Shown one piece after another: positions 17,005 through 25,878 of a stretch of DNA of 64,000 bases. A model generated the notes under the pieces. The model was not told where the DNA came from and searched no databases. It saw only the letters and a program-made list of their open reading frames with translations. Each line of letters opens with the position of its first letter. The first letter of the stretch is position 1. The stretch comes from Paraflavitalea devenefica. GTDB lineage: Bacteria > Bacteroidota > Bacteroidia > Chitinophagales > Chitinophagaceae. The stretch lies in NCBI RefSeq assembly GCF_011759375.1, contig NZ_JAARML010000002.1, positions 310,001 through 374,000 of the forward strand, in the 5' to 3' direction. A program made the translations under genes and the position numbers.

Positions 17005-17237
17005 TACTGGTGATAGGACTACATGTGACGGCAGCAGGTTACAGTTGTAAGGTAAGATTTTTAAAAGAGTCATTTTTTCAAAATATCCTGTAACCTCTTA
17101 TCCTGCCCCGTAGTCCTAATAATCGTAACAGGCGCTGAAAAAAATAATCTTTAAAAGCTGTAACCCCGGGGATGAAGCAGTAGTCTGATACAGAAACAAG
17201 CAAAAAATAACTTTTAAAACAATAAAAAATTGAAGCC

Positions 17238-17618
17238 ATGGATGAAGGTCAATTAGCGATACTGATGGTGTTACTCAGCAATTTAGCGCTTTGCTTTTTG
17301 ATATTCGGTATTCGATACCTGCGCAGCCGTGAAAATATGGCCATGATCGAAAAAGGCCTGGACCCCAAACTAAACCAGAACCGTCCCGCCCCTTTTATGA
17401 ACCTGAAATGGGGATTGCTCCTGGTGGGCGCTGGTGCAGGATTACTGGTAGCCTATGTACTGGCCGATTATGTATTGTTCCGTCCCGACAAATGGGGCCA
17501 CAATGATGCAGATAATCCAGCTATCTATTTCGCCCTGATCGCGATAGGCGGTGGATTCGGACTGATCACCTCCTACAAGATCGAGAAGAAGGAGTTGCTG
17601 GACAAGAAGGAAATCTGA
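17238..17618 (+). CDS. DUF6249-type small membrane protein
   Basis: The 126-residue protein has helices near 7-25, 57-78 and 94-111. A cytoplasmic loop after helix 1 contains R-S-R-E-N-M-A-M-I-E-K-G, the pattern I associate with DUF6249. It is divergent from the ECF sigma gene with a 233-bp gap, an arrangement repeatedly seen for these proteins, so a membrane-stress role is possible but not shown. The TGA stop falls in the first units of a heptamer array. Confidence 0.7.
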   Translation: MDEGQLAILMVLLSNLALCFLIFGIRYLRSRENMAMIEKGLDPKLNQNRPAPFMNLKWGLLLVGAGAGLLVAYVLADYVLFRPDKWGHNDADNPAIYFALIAIGGGFGLITSYKIEKKELLDKKEI

Positions 17619-17734
17619 AGTCGGAGGTCAGAAATCGGAAGTCTGAGCAATAGTCGGGGTCCGAAGTTGGAAGTCTGCTGCGTATCGAATCGAGCGCATC
17701 TGACTTCCGACTTCGGACTTCTTACTTCTTTATC
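17611..17734. repeat. Inverted heptamer arrays between two convergent genes
   Basis: On the left, 7-bp units such as AAGTCGG, AGGTCAG (17611-17645), with two more at 17664-17677. On the right, the complementary form such as CCGACTT, CGGACTT (17700-17734). The left array includes the stop of the gene at 17618, the right array the stop of the gene at 17722. The two halves can pair into a long imperfect stem. Confidence 0.8.
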
Positions 17735-19305
17735 TCCTCAAGCGCTCTCTTCACCATCGTATCATTCATATTATTCACCTCATAATAACCCGGCATGCGC
17801 CATATCTGGCGGGCCAGCCAGGTCTTAATACGTTGCTCTACTTCGGCCTTGTCGCGGGCGGTGATGGATTGCAGTTGAATAGAATCCTTAGCGGCAAAAT
17901 TCACCAGGGTATTCCAGGCAGTACCTAGCTGGTCAAAGCGCTGTGCAAAATCCGCCGGTGTTTTGAACTGGCTGAAATAAGGACGGTTTTGCATATAATA
18001 CGTATAAATGAACTGGCTGAAGGTCTGGTTATTGAACAGGGCATATACCGGCTGGGAATAGCCTGCTGTGTCAAAAGGAATAAATAGGTCGGGTGTAATA
18101 CCGCCACCTCCATAAACAGTTCTGCCGCTCTTGGTTTTATAGGCAGGACCAGTATGGTTGGCGCTGGTATCTCCTTTGATCATTTCCCCGTTATGAAAAC
18201 GTTCGGCCACTTCTCCATTATAGGCGGCACGGCCTTTATCGTAAGGTTTCTGGATATTACGGCCCAGCGGGGTATAATAGCGGGCTACTGTCAACCGCAA
18301 AGCAGCGCCGTCTGTAAGATCATATTGCTCCTGTACCAGTCCCTTACCAAAAGTGCGGCGGCCAATAATCGTTGCCCGGTCCCAGTCCTGCAGGGCGCCT
18401 GCCACTACTTCACTCGCAGAGGCTGAATTCTCATCTACCAGTAATACCACCTTGCCTTTTTCCAGCAGGCCGGGGCGCTTGCAGCGGAAATCCTGCCGGG
18501 CTTGTTTATCGCCCTGGGTATACACGATCAGTTTATTATCGTCCAGGAACTCATCCACAATATCTACGGCTTCGCCCAGTATGCCGCCTCCATTATCACG
18601 GAGGTCAAAAACCAATTGTTTCATGCCCAGCTTCTGCAGCTTCTCGGTAGCCTGCATGAACTCTTCATACGTAGTGCCGGAGAATTTATTGAGGTGGATA
18701 TAACCGGTGGTGGGATCCAGCATATAGGAGGCATCTACTGAATACAGGGGAATAGTGCCGCGGGTAATGGTGGCCTTGACGACCTGTTTGTTCCTTAACA
18801 ATACTACCTGCACCTCGCTGCCGCCGGGGCCACGCAATAGCTTTTTGATCCTGTCTCCATCAATATGGCCGGCTACGGCAGAGTCGCCTACTTTCAGGAA
18901 CTGGTCGCCTACCTGCAGGCCTGCTTTGTCACTGGGGCCATCGGCCAGTACATTCGTAACATTCACCGTATCGTTGATAATATAGAACTCTACGCCAATA
19001 CCCTCAAAATTACCCTGCAGTTCTTCATTCACATTGTCAAGGTACCGGGCCGGGATGAAAATGGAGTGCGGGTCCAGGTGCGAGAGCATCGCCTGTATCG
19101 CATCATCAGTCAGGGTATCGGTATTTACCTTGTCTACATAACGCAGGTTCACCAGGTCAATCACTTCCTGCACGGAAGAACGTTTGGCGGATTCAAAAAT
19201 GCCCCGCGAATAAGGGATATTCTGGCGTAACCCGGAGCCAATCCACATACCTACAATCAGTACAAGGGAGAACAATAAGGGTAGCCATACCTGTAATTTC
19301 TTCAT
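17722..19305 (-). CDS. S41-family C-terminal processing peptidase
   Basis: The 527-residue protein has an N-terminal membrane anchor/signal (about 5-24), a PDZ domain (about 95-180, ending its loop with LRGPGGSEV), and the tail-specific protease core. The Ser/Lys dyad is S296 in SASASEV and K321 in GRRTFGKG, exactly 25 residues apart as in Prc. The large C-terminal extension (about 400-527) is usual in Bacteroidota CtpA. It degrades or trims periplasmic proteins recognised by their C-termini. The final codons are encoded within the right half of the heptamer array. Confidence 0.93.
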   Translation of the reverse strand: MKKLQVWLPLLFSLVLIVGMWIGSGLRQNIPYSRGIFESAKRSSVQEVIDLVNLRYVDKVNTDTLTDDAIQAMLSHLDPHSIFIPARYLDNVNEELQGNFEGIGVEFYIINDTVNVTNVLADGPSDKAGLQVGDQFLKVGDSAVAGHIDGDRIKKLLRGPGGSEVQVVLLRNKQVVKATITRGTIPLYSVDASYMLDPTTGYIHLNKFSGTTYEEFMQATEKLQKLGMKQLVFDLRDNGGGILGEAVDIVDEFLDDNKLIVYTQGDKQARQDFRCKRPGLLEKGKVVLLVDENSASASEVVAGALQDWDRATIIGRRTFGKGLVQEQYDLTDGAALRLTVARYYTPLGRNIQKPYDKGRAAYNGEVAERFHNGEMIKGDTSANHTGPAYKTKSGRTVYGGGGITPDLFIPFDTAGYSQPVYALFNNQTFSQFIYTYYMQNRPYFSQFKTPADFAQRFDQLGTAWNTLVNFAAKDSIQLQSITARDKAEVEQRIKTWLARQIWRMPGYYEVNNMNDTMVKRALEEIKK

Positions 19306-19543
19306 CTGCTAATAATATTTTTAAAGGTCGGATGTCATAACCTGGTTACTTTTTCTCCCAAAAAGCTGGCATAACTGCGGTTTTTTGCTGCTTTTTTGTA
19401 GAATAAGCTGTCTGGCAGATTACTTCATGCGGGGTCGCTCAATTTTAAAATTTAGGGGCGAAGTTCATAATTAATTCTCAATTCCACGCTTTACCTTCGT
19501 TAAATGGTTGCTGCTGAGTATGAAAGACTAAACGGATATATCT

Positions 19544-20392
19544 ATGGCCATTTTGATCGCGGATAGCGGGGCTACTAAATGTGAATGGAGCCTGGCAGAA
19601 ACAAGAAAGAAGAGCAAGACGGTGTTTACGCAGGGTATCAGTCCCTATTTTTTGAATACTCCCCAGATTGAAGCAATCATCCGGAATGAATTATTGCCCG
19701 GATTGAAGAACAGGGCGGTAGACGCAGTTTTTTATTATGGCACAGGATGCGCCAATCCCGACAATGCCAAATTGGTAAAAAAAGCCATTACCAATGTATT
19801 TCCGGGCATAGAAGTACAGGTTACGCATGACCTCTTTGCCGCGGCGCGCGCCCTCTGTGGCCGGGAAAAAGGGATCGCCTGCATCCTGGGCACAGGCAGC
19901 AATTCCTGCTATTACAATGGGCAGAAAATCGTTAAAAACAGCCCCGGGCTGGGCTATGTCCTGGGCGATGAAGGCAGCGGCGCCTACCTGGGCAAAAAAG
20001 TATTGCAATATTACCTGTACAATACCTTTGATGAGGAGCTACGGTTTAAATTTGAAGCTAAGTACAAGGGTATTAATTCGGTAGAGATACTAGAAAATAT
20101 ATATAAGAAACCATTCCCCAATCGTTATCTGGCCACCTTCACCCTCTTCCTGGCAGAGAACCGCGGGCATTACATGGTTGAAAATATTGTAGAGGATGGA
20201 TTAAATGATTTTTTCTTTAATCATCTTTGCAAATACGGTGAAAGCTGGAAGCTGCCTATTCATTTCACAGGCGGTGTATCCTGGGCTTTCCGGGATACGG
20301 TCACAGATTTGTGTCATTCCTATGAGTTTGAACTGGGGCAGATCCTGAAAAATCCGATGGAAGGCCTGATCAAATACCACCTTGACCAATAA
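19544..20392 (+). CDS. BadF/BadG-type sugar kinase (GlcNAc/MurNAc kinase-like)
   Basis: The 282-residue protein shows the ASKHA ATPase fold. ADSGATKCEW is the phosphate-1 loop, CILGTGSNSCYYNG the phosphate-2 region, and a Gly-rich FTGGVSWAF closes the adenosine pocket. Members of this family phosphorylate N-acetylglucosamine, N-acetylmuramic acid or glucosamine. The gene is 45 bp ahead of murQ in the same orientation, which favours MurNAc or anhydro-MurNAc recycling: the kinase would supply MurNAc-6-phosphate to MurQ. The exact substrate is inferred from context. Confidence 0.8.
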   Translation: MAILIADSGATKCEWSLAETRKKSKTVFTQGISPYFLNTPQIEAIIRNELLPGLKNRAVDAVFYYGTGCANPDNAKLVKKAITNVFPGIEVQVTHDLFAAARALCGREKGIACILGTGSNSCYYNGQKIVKNSPGLGYVLGDEGSGAYLGKKVLQYYLYNTFDEELRFKFEAKYKGINSVEILENIYKKPFPNRYLATFTLFLAENRGHYMVENIVEDGLNDFFFNHLCKYGESWKLPIHFTGGVSWAFRDTVTDLCHSYEFELGQILKNPMEGLIKYHLDQ

Positions 20393-20437
20393 GGCGCCTT
20401 AGCCAATTCACGTTAAAAAAAGAAAGAATACGTATAC

Positions 20438-21256
20438 ATGTCAGCATTCAACAAAGTAACTGAGCAGTCGAGTCATTACAGGCATTTGGAAAAGATGAGT
20501 ATCAGGGAGCTTCTTACCAGTATCAATGAAGAAGATAAGATCGTGCCGTTGGCGGTGGAGAAGGCAATACCACAAATAGAGCAACTGGTGACTGCCATTA
20601 CGGATAAGATGCTGGCTGGCGGACGTTTGTTTTATATGGGCGCAGGGACCAGCGGCCGGCTGGGCATCCTGGATGCCAGTGAAATACCCCCCACTTATGG
20701 AATGCCGCAGGGCCTGGTCATCGGCCTTATTGCCGGCGGTGAAATAGCGATCCAGCGTCCGGTGGAGCAGGCCGAAGATAGCTGGGAGCAGGGCTGGCTC
20801 GATCTGCAGCAGCACCAGGTAAATGATAAAGATGTGGTGATCGGCATAGCGGCCAGCGGTACTACCCCTTATGTGATCGGTGCGCTTAATGAAGCCCGTA
20901 AACAGGGCATTACTACCGGTTGCATTACCTGTAACCAGGGATCGCCCCTGGCCAAAGCCGCCGAATTCCCGGTGGAAGTAGTGGTAGGGCCGGAATTTGT
21001 GACCGGCAGCACCCGCATGAAAAGCGGAACAGCCCAGAAACTGGTGCTCAACATGATCTCTACCTCCGTCATGATCCAGATCGGCCGGGTGGAAGACAAT
21101 AAGATGGTGAACATGCAACTGACCAATAGCAAGCTGGTTGACCGCGGCACCAAGATGGTCATGGAAAAAACCGGCATTAACGACTATGATAAGGCGAAAG
21201 CACTGCTCATCAAATATGGCAGTGTGAAAAAAGCCGTAGACAGTTTCGGGTTATGA
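20438..21256 (+). CDS. murQ: N-acetylmuramic acid 6-phosphate etherase
   Basis: This 272-residue SIS-domain enzyme cleaves the D-lactyl ether of MurNAc-6-P to GlcNAc-6-P and lactate in cell-wall recycling. MGAGTSGRLGILDASE82 carries the SIS sugar-phosphate loop and the first catalytic Glu; E113 in RPVEQAED corresponds to the second. GSTRMKSGTAQK is the conserved C-terminal phosphate-binding block. The length is somewhat short of the roughly 300 residues of E. coli MurQ because the C-terminal helices are trimmed. The last residues and the stop are encoded in a heptamer array, so the C-terminus may have been altered by it. Confidence 0.95.
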   Translation: MSAFNKVTEQSSHYRHLEKMSIRELLTSINEEDKIVPLAVEKAIPQIEQLVTAITDKMLAGGRLFYMGAGTSGRLGILDASEIPPTYGMPQGLVIGLIAGGEIAIQRPVEQAEDSWEQGWLDLQQHQVNDKDVVIGIAASGTTPYVIGALNEARKQGITTGCITCNQGSPLAKAAEFPVEVVVGPEFVTGSTRMKSGTAQKLVLNMISTSVMIQIGRVEDNKMVNMQLTNSKLVDRGTKMVMEKTGINDYDKAKALLIKYGSVKKAVDSFGL

Positions 21257-21373
21257 GTTTCGGGTCTCGGGTTGCTGCCGCGCCTGAGAGACCTTGACGA
21301 AAAGGGTTTCTTGCATAACAGGCAGGAATTTTACCGTAGAAGAACCCGGAACTCCAAACGCAAAACCCGAAAC
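21243..21373. repeat. Inverted heptamer arrays overlapping the murQ stop
   Basis: Five units (GTTTCGG, GTTATGA and variants) at 21243-21277 include the murQ TGA. Five complementary-type units (CCGGAAC, CCGAAAC and variants) lie at 21339-21373. The arms are separated by about 60 bp of unrelated DNA. Confidence 0.8.
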
Positions 21374-21417
21374 AAATTATCCTTTTGTAAAATCTTACTG
21401 CCTCCTGTAAACTATGC

Positions 21418-21449
21418 TTTGATATATCTACGAAATTGTCGTATCTTTC
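21418..21449 (+). promoter_or_regulatory. Bacteroidota-type promoter of the T9SS protein gene
   Basis: TTTG (21418-21421), a 20-nt gap, then TATCTTTC (21442-21449), one base from the TAnnTTTG -7 consensus. The predicted start of transcription is about 25 nt before the ATG at 21482. Confidence 0.55.
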
Positions 21450-21481
21450 TGTACATCATTCAATCATTAAAAACCAGATCT

Positions 21482-22726
21482 ATGAAGTACAGAATTTTAC
21501 TCACCACTACAGCCTTGTTTTCTATACTGCTGGCTGCTGCACAGGAACCGGTAAAGCGTGCGTATGCTATTACAGCCGATACCAAAGGGTCCTTTGCATG
21601 GACAGAGGTAAAGCTGCTGGACCTTGGCACCGGTGAGGTCGTGCAATCTGTTTATGAGAATAAACAAAATGGTTTTACTGTTACCAGTGCAAGAACAGGT
21701 AAGGTTATTAACGTAAAAGATGCGAAGGGCAACATTGCAGATGTTAACCAGCTTCCTTTTTCTTCTTTCTCTGCCGCCTGCGCCTTCGACAAAAAGCACG
21801 ATCGCCTGTACTACACACCCATGGGCTATAACCAGCTCCGGTATATTGACCTAAGCGCTAAAACGCCTTCCATTGCTTATTTTGACGGGGAAGCTTTCGG
21901 CGTAGCCAAAGACCTGAAAGATGAAGCCAATCATATTACCCGCATGGCGATAGCAGTAGACGGACAGGGTTATGCATTGAGCAATGATGGCAATCACTTC
22001 ATCAAATTCACCACAGGCCGCAAGCCTGTGATCACCGACCTCGGTGCATTGGAAGATGATCCCGCCAATGGTACTGTTTCTATTCATACCAAACCTACCA
22101 GTTGGGGCGGCGATATGGTGGCCGATGCATTGGGCAATCTCTATGTGATCTCTGCCAGCCGCTATGTGTTCAAAGTGGATATCAATACCAAACGGGCTAC
22201 CTATGTAGCTACGGTCAATGATATTCCTGCTACTTTTACTACCAATGGGGCAGCAGTGGTAGCCGATGACAAGCTCATCGTAAGCAGCGCCAACTCTGTA
22301 GAAGGGTACTATGAAGTGGATATGAATAACTGGAAAGCCGCCAGGGTATCTGGTAACGGTACTGTATACAATGCATCTGACCTGGCCAATGGCAACCTTG
22401 CTTTTGAAGGCAAGCGGACCACTACGATACCGGCCTTTATTACCCGGGAAACAGTGCACAATGACAAGATTGCCCTGTATCCCAATCCAGTTACCAAAGA
22501 CATGTTCCGGGTGAGCTTTAACACAGGAGCAGGGCGCTATAATATCCAACTGGTAGACCTTAATGGCCGGCTGGTATCACAAAAGATCGTAAACATTGGA
22601 TATGAAGGCCAGGTGGCCGAAGTGCCTTTATCCATTAAAACGGCAAAAGGTATGTACCTGGTAAAGGTGCTGGACAATACAAAGAAAACAGTATATGCCG
22701 ACAAGATAATGGTGTCGTCTAATTAG
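21482..22726 (+). CDS. T9SS-secreted protein with beta-propeller-like body
   Basis: I start at 21482, where a signal peptide begins (MKYRILLTTTALFSILLAAAQ); the frame stays open upstream to 21272 only through repeat DNA. The product has 414 residues. The body has repeated short beta blades (for example ADALGNLYVISASRYVFKVD) like NHL/WD propellers. The last 80 residues are a type A sorting domain: ALYPNPVTKDMFRVSF, then VDLNGRLV, then G-M-Y-L-V-K-V and a C-terminal K-I-M-V. Such proteins cross the outer membrane by T9SS and are released or attached to the surface. The ligand is unknown. Confidence 0.85.
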   Translation: MKYRILLTTTALFSILLAAAQEPVKRAYAITADTKGSFAWTEVKLLDLGTGEVVQSVYENKQNGFTVTSARTGKVINVKDAKGNIADVNQLPFSSFSAACAFDKKHDRLYYTPMGYNQLRYIDLSAKTPSIAYFDGEAFGVAKDLKDEANHITRMAIAVDGQGYALSNDGNHFIKFTTGRKPVITDLGALEDDPANGTVSIHTKPTSWGGDMVADALGNLYVISASRYVFKVDINTKRATYVATVNDIPATFTTNGAAVVADDKLIVSSANSVEGYYEVDMNNWKAARVSGNGTVYNASDLANGNLAFEGKRTTTIPAFITRETVHNDKIALYPNPVTKDMFRVSFNTGAGRYNIQLVDLNGRLVSQKIVNIGYEGQVAEVPLSIKTAKGMYLVKVLDNTKKTVYADKIMVSSN

Positions 22727-22737
22727 GATTAAAATGT

Positions 22738-22779
22738 CATCCTGCTTGTCCCGCTCTGCGGGGAGCCTGTCTAAGGATG
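22738..22779. repeat. REP-like double palindrome
   Basis: Outer arms CATCCT (22738-22743) and AGGATG (22774-22779) enclose an inner CCCGC-TCT-GCGGG hairpin (22750-22762). It lies 12 bp after the T9SS gene stop. The shape resembles dispersed intergenic palindromes; copy number in the genome cannot be judged here. Confidence 0.45.
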
Positions 22780-22923
22780 TGAAAATAGCAACGGGGGATC
22801 ATACTTTAACAAGTAGGGTCCCTTTTTTGTTGGCCGGTATTAAAATTGCAGTTTTACTATTTTATTGGTTATCCGTGTAATCCTAATAAATCCTAAAATC
22901 CGGGACAAATATTTGGAAACCCT

Positions 22924-23511
22924 ATGGCGGAAAATGTAAATTGTACCATGCATGATATAGAACCATTCTATAATTGGCGCCACATTTATACCAGTGAGCA
23001 GGACGAGCGGTCGCCCTTCTTTGGGAGGGTGTATTCGGAATTTACTTTTACCCAGGCCATCTATAACTACCTTATACACCCCCAGTGGGACGACTTTGGC
23101 TCCCGTACCCTGTACCTCAAAGTGCTGATGGCCGATTATGATGAACATTATGTGATCATTGAATTGATAGGAGAGTGGAATGACGCTATTGAAAATGATA
23201 TCATGGAGCTGAAGCGGGAGGTGACAGACCAGTTCTTTGCGGCGGGTATTACCAAGTTCATATTCATTGGAGAGAATGTATTGAACTTCCATAGTGGTGA
23301 CCGCGACTATTACCAGGAATGGTTTGATGAGGTGACCGATGAAAATGGCTGGGTGGTGATCCTGAATATGCCGGAACAGACACAACATGATTTCAGAAGG
23401 GCCAAACTGAACCGCTATGTAGAGCTGATGCAACTGGACAACTGGCGCACGTACAAGCCTTTTCACCTGTTTAAAAAGATTGACGGAGAGATACAAAAAC
23501 GGCTGGAATAG
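22924..23511 (+). CDS. Conserved-looking hypothetical protein
   Basis: I do not recognise the family. The 195-residue protein is acidic and rich in aromatic residues, with no signal peptide or membrane helix, so it is cytoplasmic. Visible features are a W-R-H-I-Y-T segment at the N-terminus, a predicted alternating beta/alpha pattern including LYLKVLMADYDEHYVIIELIG and ITKFIFIGENVLNF, and a basic C-terminal helix RRAKLNRYVELMQLDNWRTY. Codon usage is like its neighbours. It stands alone, with a repeat-bearing 294-bp gap before pheA. Confidence 0.6.
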   Translation: MAENVNCTMHDIEPFYNWRHIYTSEQDERSPFFGRVYSEFTFTQAIYNYLIHPQWDDFGSRTLYLKVLMADYDEHYVIIELIGEWNDAIENDIMELKREVTDQFFAAGITKFIFIGENVLNFHSGDRDYYQEWFDEVTDENGWVVILNMPEQTQHDFRRAKLNRYVELMQLDNWRTYKPFHLFKKIDGEIQKRLE

Positions 23512-23636
23512 CGGCCGGATAAGGGTTTTTGTATCAAAAGGGCCTGTTGGGCATCGTAATTCGCCCCGAAAAAAAGAATTTTGTTTTTCACGATTACTGA
23601 CTATTTTTGATTCATGTTAAAGGCAAAAGCATACCG

Positions 23637-23720
23637 TTATTTTTACTTTTATTTTTATTTCTACTTTACCAGTAGGCCGGGAATGCTTTTGTTGAAAGTA
23701 AAATAGAACAAGTAAAATCA
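23637..23720. repeat. Inverted hexamer-type A/T arrays
   Basis: T-rich units such as TTATTT, TTACTT at about 23637-23669 face A-rich units such as AAAGTA, AAATAG at about 23695-23720. They can fold back on each other. This is the same tandem-inverted layout as the heptamer arrays but with a 6-bp unit. Confidence 0.55.
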
Positions 23721-23730
23721 ACATAAGAGT

Positions 23731-23758
23731 CCCGGCCAAAAAGGCCGGGATTTTTTTT
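23731..23758 (+). terminator. Intrinsic terminator upstream of pheA
   Basis: CCCGGCC (23731-23737) pairs with GGCCGGG (23743-23749) and is followed by A and eight Ts. It lies only 48 bp before the pheA start, so it either ends the upstream transcript or acts in a pheA leader. A GTACTG-N5-CAGTAC palindrome follows at 23767-23783. Confidence 0.8.
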
Positions 23759-23805
23759 GCCACTGTGTACTGTCTATCAGTACAGTAGGCTTTAAAATCA
23801 ACCGG

Positions 23806-24690
23806 ATGGAACAACAGCGACAATTGGAACCATTACAGAGCAGCTCTTCCCCCAAAGCGGCAGGAAAAGGTATTCGGGTATCTATTCAGGGCTATGAAGG
23901 CAGTTTTCACCAGGTAGCCGCACAGCAATTCTTTGGCAAGGAAGTAGAAGTAATACCCTGCGCCACCTTCCGTGAAGTGGTAAAGATCGCGGCCAATAAG
24001 AAGGAGAGTGAAGGGGGCGTAATGGCCATCGAAAATTCCATCGCCGGCAGCATCCTCCCCAACTATAACCTGTTGCAGAAAAGTAGCCTGAAGATCATAG
24101 GAGAGATATACCTGCCCATTAAGCAACAACTGCTGGTAAATCCGGGTGTAAAGCTGGAAGATATACGCGAAGTGCACTCGCACCACATGGCCATCCAGCA
24201 GTGCCTGGAGTTCCTGGACAAGTATGATTGGAAGCTGGTGGAAACAGAAGATACAGCCCTTAGCGCCAAACACCTGCACCAGCACAGAAGCAAACACATC
24301 GCTGCCATTGCCAGTAAGCTCGCAGCCGATCTGTTTGAGCTGGAAGTCATTGCGCCCAATATCCATACCATGAAAAGCAACTACACGCGTTTCCTCGTAT
24401 TGCAACCGGAAGAAGTGGCACAGCCGGTGAGTGATGCCAATAAAGCCTCCGTGAACTTTCATACCGATCACTCACGCGGTAGTCTGGCGCGGGTACTTTC
24501 AAAGATCGCAGATGGCGGTATCAATCTCAGCAAACTGCAAAGCTTTCCCATTCCGGGCAGCGACTGGCAATATAGTTTTCATGCAGACATGGAGTTTGAA
24601 GCATTGGAACAATTCAATACCGTGATTGAAAATATCAAACCGATCACGGCAGCGTTGAAGATCTACGGAGTTTATAAAAACGGCAAATAA
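23806..24690 (+). CDS. pheA: Prephenate dehydratase
   Basis: The 294-residue monofunctional enzyme converts prephenate to phenylpyruvate, the committed step to phenylalanine. The catalytic domain (about 22-205) begins RVSIQGYEGSFHQVAA and contains AIENSIAGSI and the signature NYTRFLVL (the TRF catalytic triad segment). An ACT domain follows (about 212-292), with GSLARVL in place of GALV and LSKLQSFPI where many enzymes have ESRP, so phenylalanine feedback may be altered. No chorismate mutase domain is present; that activity is supplied by the DAHPS fusion downstream. It is the first gene of the aromatic run, 5 bp before the next. Confidence 0.93.
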   Translation: MEQQRQLEPLQSSSSPKAAGKGIRVSIQGYEGSFHQVAAQQFFGKEVEVIPCATFREVVKIAANKKESEGGVMAIENSIAGSILPNYNLLQKSSLKIIGEIYLPIKQQLLVNPGVKLEDIREVHSHHMAIQQCLEFLDKYDWKLVETEDTALSAKHLHQHRSKHIAAIASKLAADLFELEVIAPNIHTMKSNYTRFLVLQPEEVAQPVSDANKASVNFHTDHSRGSLARVLSKIADGGINLSKLQSFPIPGSDWQYSFHADMEFEALEQFNTVIENIKPITAALKIYGVYKNGK

Positions 24691-24695
24691 GCTTT

Positions 24696-25877
24696 ATGAA
24701 TATCGCTACATCAAAAAGGCTGGAAGGTATCGGTGAATACTATTTCTCCCAAAAGCTGCGGGAGATAGATGAGCTGAACAAACAGGGTAAGCAGGTGATC
24801 AACCTGGGCATTGGCAGTCCTGATCTGCCGCCGCATCCGGAAGTGATTAAAACCCTGCAGGAAGAAAGTGCAAAAAGCAACACCCATGCTTACCAAAGCT
24901 ATAAAGGATCGCCGGTATTGCGCAAGTCAGTGGCCGACTGGTACAGCAAGTGGTATGGGGTAACGCTCAATCCCGATACCGAGGTATTGCCCCTCATCGG
25001 CAGCAAGGAAGGTATTATGCACATTTGCATGACCTACCTGAATGAAGGCGATAAAGCTCTGGTGCCCAACCCGGGTTATCCCACCTACAGAAGTGCGGTG
25101 AAACTGGCAGGCGGCGAGTGTGTGGATTATGAACTGAAAGAAGAAAATAACTGGTATCCTGATTTTGAAGCGTTGGATGCTGTGGTGGCCAAAGGCGGTT
25201 TCAAGCTCATGTGGGTGAACTATCCGCAGATGCCTACCGGGCAATTACCGGAGCGCGAGCTGTTTGAAAAGCTGATCGCCTTTGGTAAGAAGCACAACCT
25301 ACTCATCTGCCATGATAATCCCTACAGCTTTATCCTGAATGAAGCACCCATGAGCCTGCTGAGTGTGGAAGGCGCTAAAGAAGTGGTGATTGAATTGAAC
25401 TCCCTGAGCAAGTCGCAGAACATGGCAGGCTGGCGCGTAGGCACTTTGTGTGGCGCCAAGGAGCGGATTGACGAAGTGTTGCGCTTTAAGAGCAATATGG
25501 ACAGTGGTATGTTCCTGCCCCTGCAACTGGCGGCCGCCAAAGCCCTGGGACTGGATAAAGACTGGTACGACAGCGTGAATAAAGTATATGCTGCCAGACG
25601 GAAAAAGGTATTTGAATTACTGGACCTGCTGGATTGTGTATACGACAAAACGCAGGCTGGCATGTTTGTATGGGCTAAGATACCTGCGGGGTATAAAAAT
25701 GGTTTTGCCCTCAGCGATGAGATATTGTACAATGCCAATGTATTCATCACGCCGGGCGGCATCTTTGGCAGTGCCGGCGATCCCTACATACGGGTAAGCT
25801 TGTGCAGTCCGGAAGAAAAACTGGCGGAAAGTATAAAACGGGTCAATGAATTATTTCTACAGGTAAAAGATAAATAG
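24696..25877 (+). CDS. Class I/II aminotransferase for aromatic amino acids
   Basis: The 393-residue fold-type I PLP enzyme has NLGIGSPDLPPHP near the N-terminus, NPGYPTY at about 125-131, the PLP-phosphate Asn-Tyr/Asp segment HDNPYSF, and the Schiff-base lysine K239 in SLSKSQNMAGWRVG. This resembles the aspartate/LL-diaminopimelate aminotransferase branch. It lies between pheA and tyrA, 5 bp and 1 bp away, so transamination of phenylpyruvate/hydroxyphenylpyruvate or of prephenate is the likely job. The choice between those acceptors cannot be made from sequence. Confidence 0.88.
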   Translation: MNIATSKRLEGIGEYYFSQKLREIDELNKQGKQVINLGIGSPDLPPHPEVIKTLQEESAKSNTHAYQSYKGSPVLRKSVADWYSKWYGVTLNPDTEVLPLIGSKEGIMHICMTYLNEGDKALVPNPGYPTYRSAVKLAGGECVDYELKEENNWYPDFEALDAVVAKGGFKLMWVNYPQMPTGQLPERELFEKLIAFGKKHNLLICHDNPYSFILNEAPMSLLSVEGAKEVVIELNSLSKSQNMAGWRVGTLCGAKERIDEVLRFKSNMDSGMFLPLQLAAAKALGLDKDWYDSVNKVYAARRKKVFELLDLLDCVYDKTQAGMFVWAKIPAGYKNGFALSDEILYNANVFITPGGIFGSAGDPYIRVSLCSPEEKLAESIKRVNELFLQVKDK

Positions 25878-25878
25878 C

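Noticed and set aside
23617..23823. 68-residue minus-strand frame with a hydrophobic segment
   Set aside because: Part of it is the A/T hexamer array read as K-I-K-V codons, and it overlaps the terminator and the pheA start.
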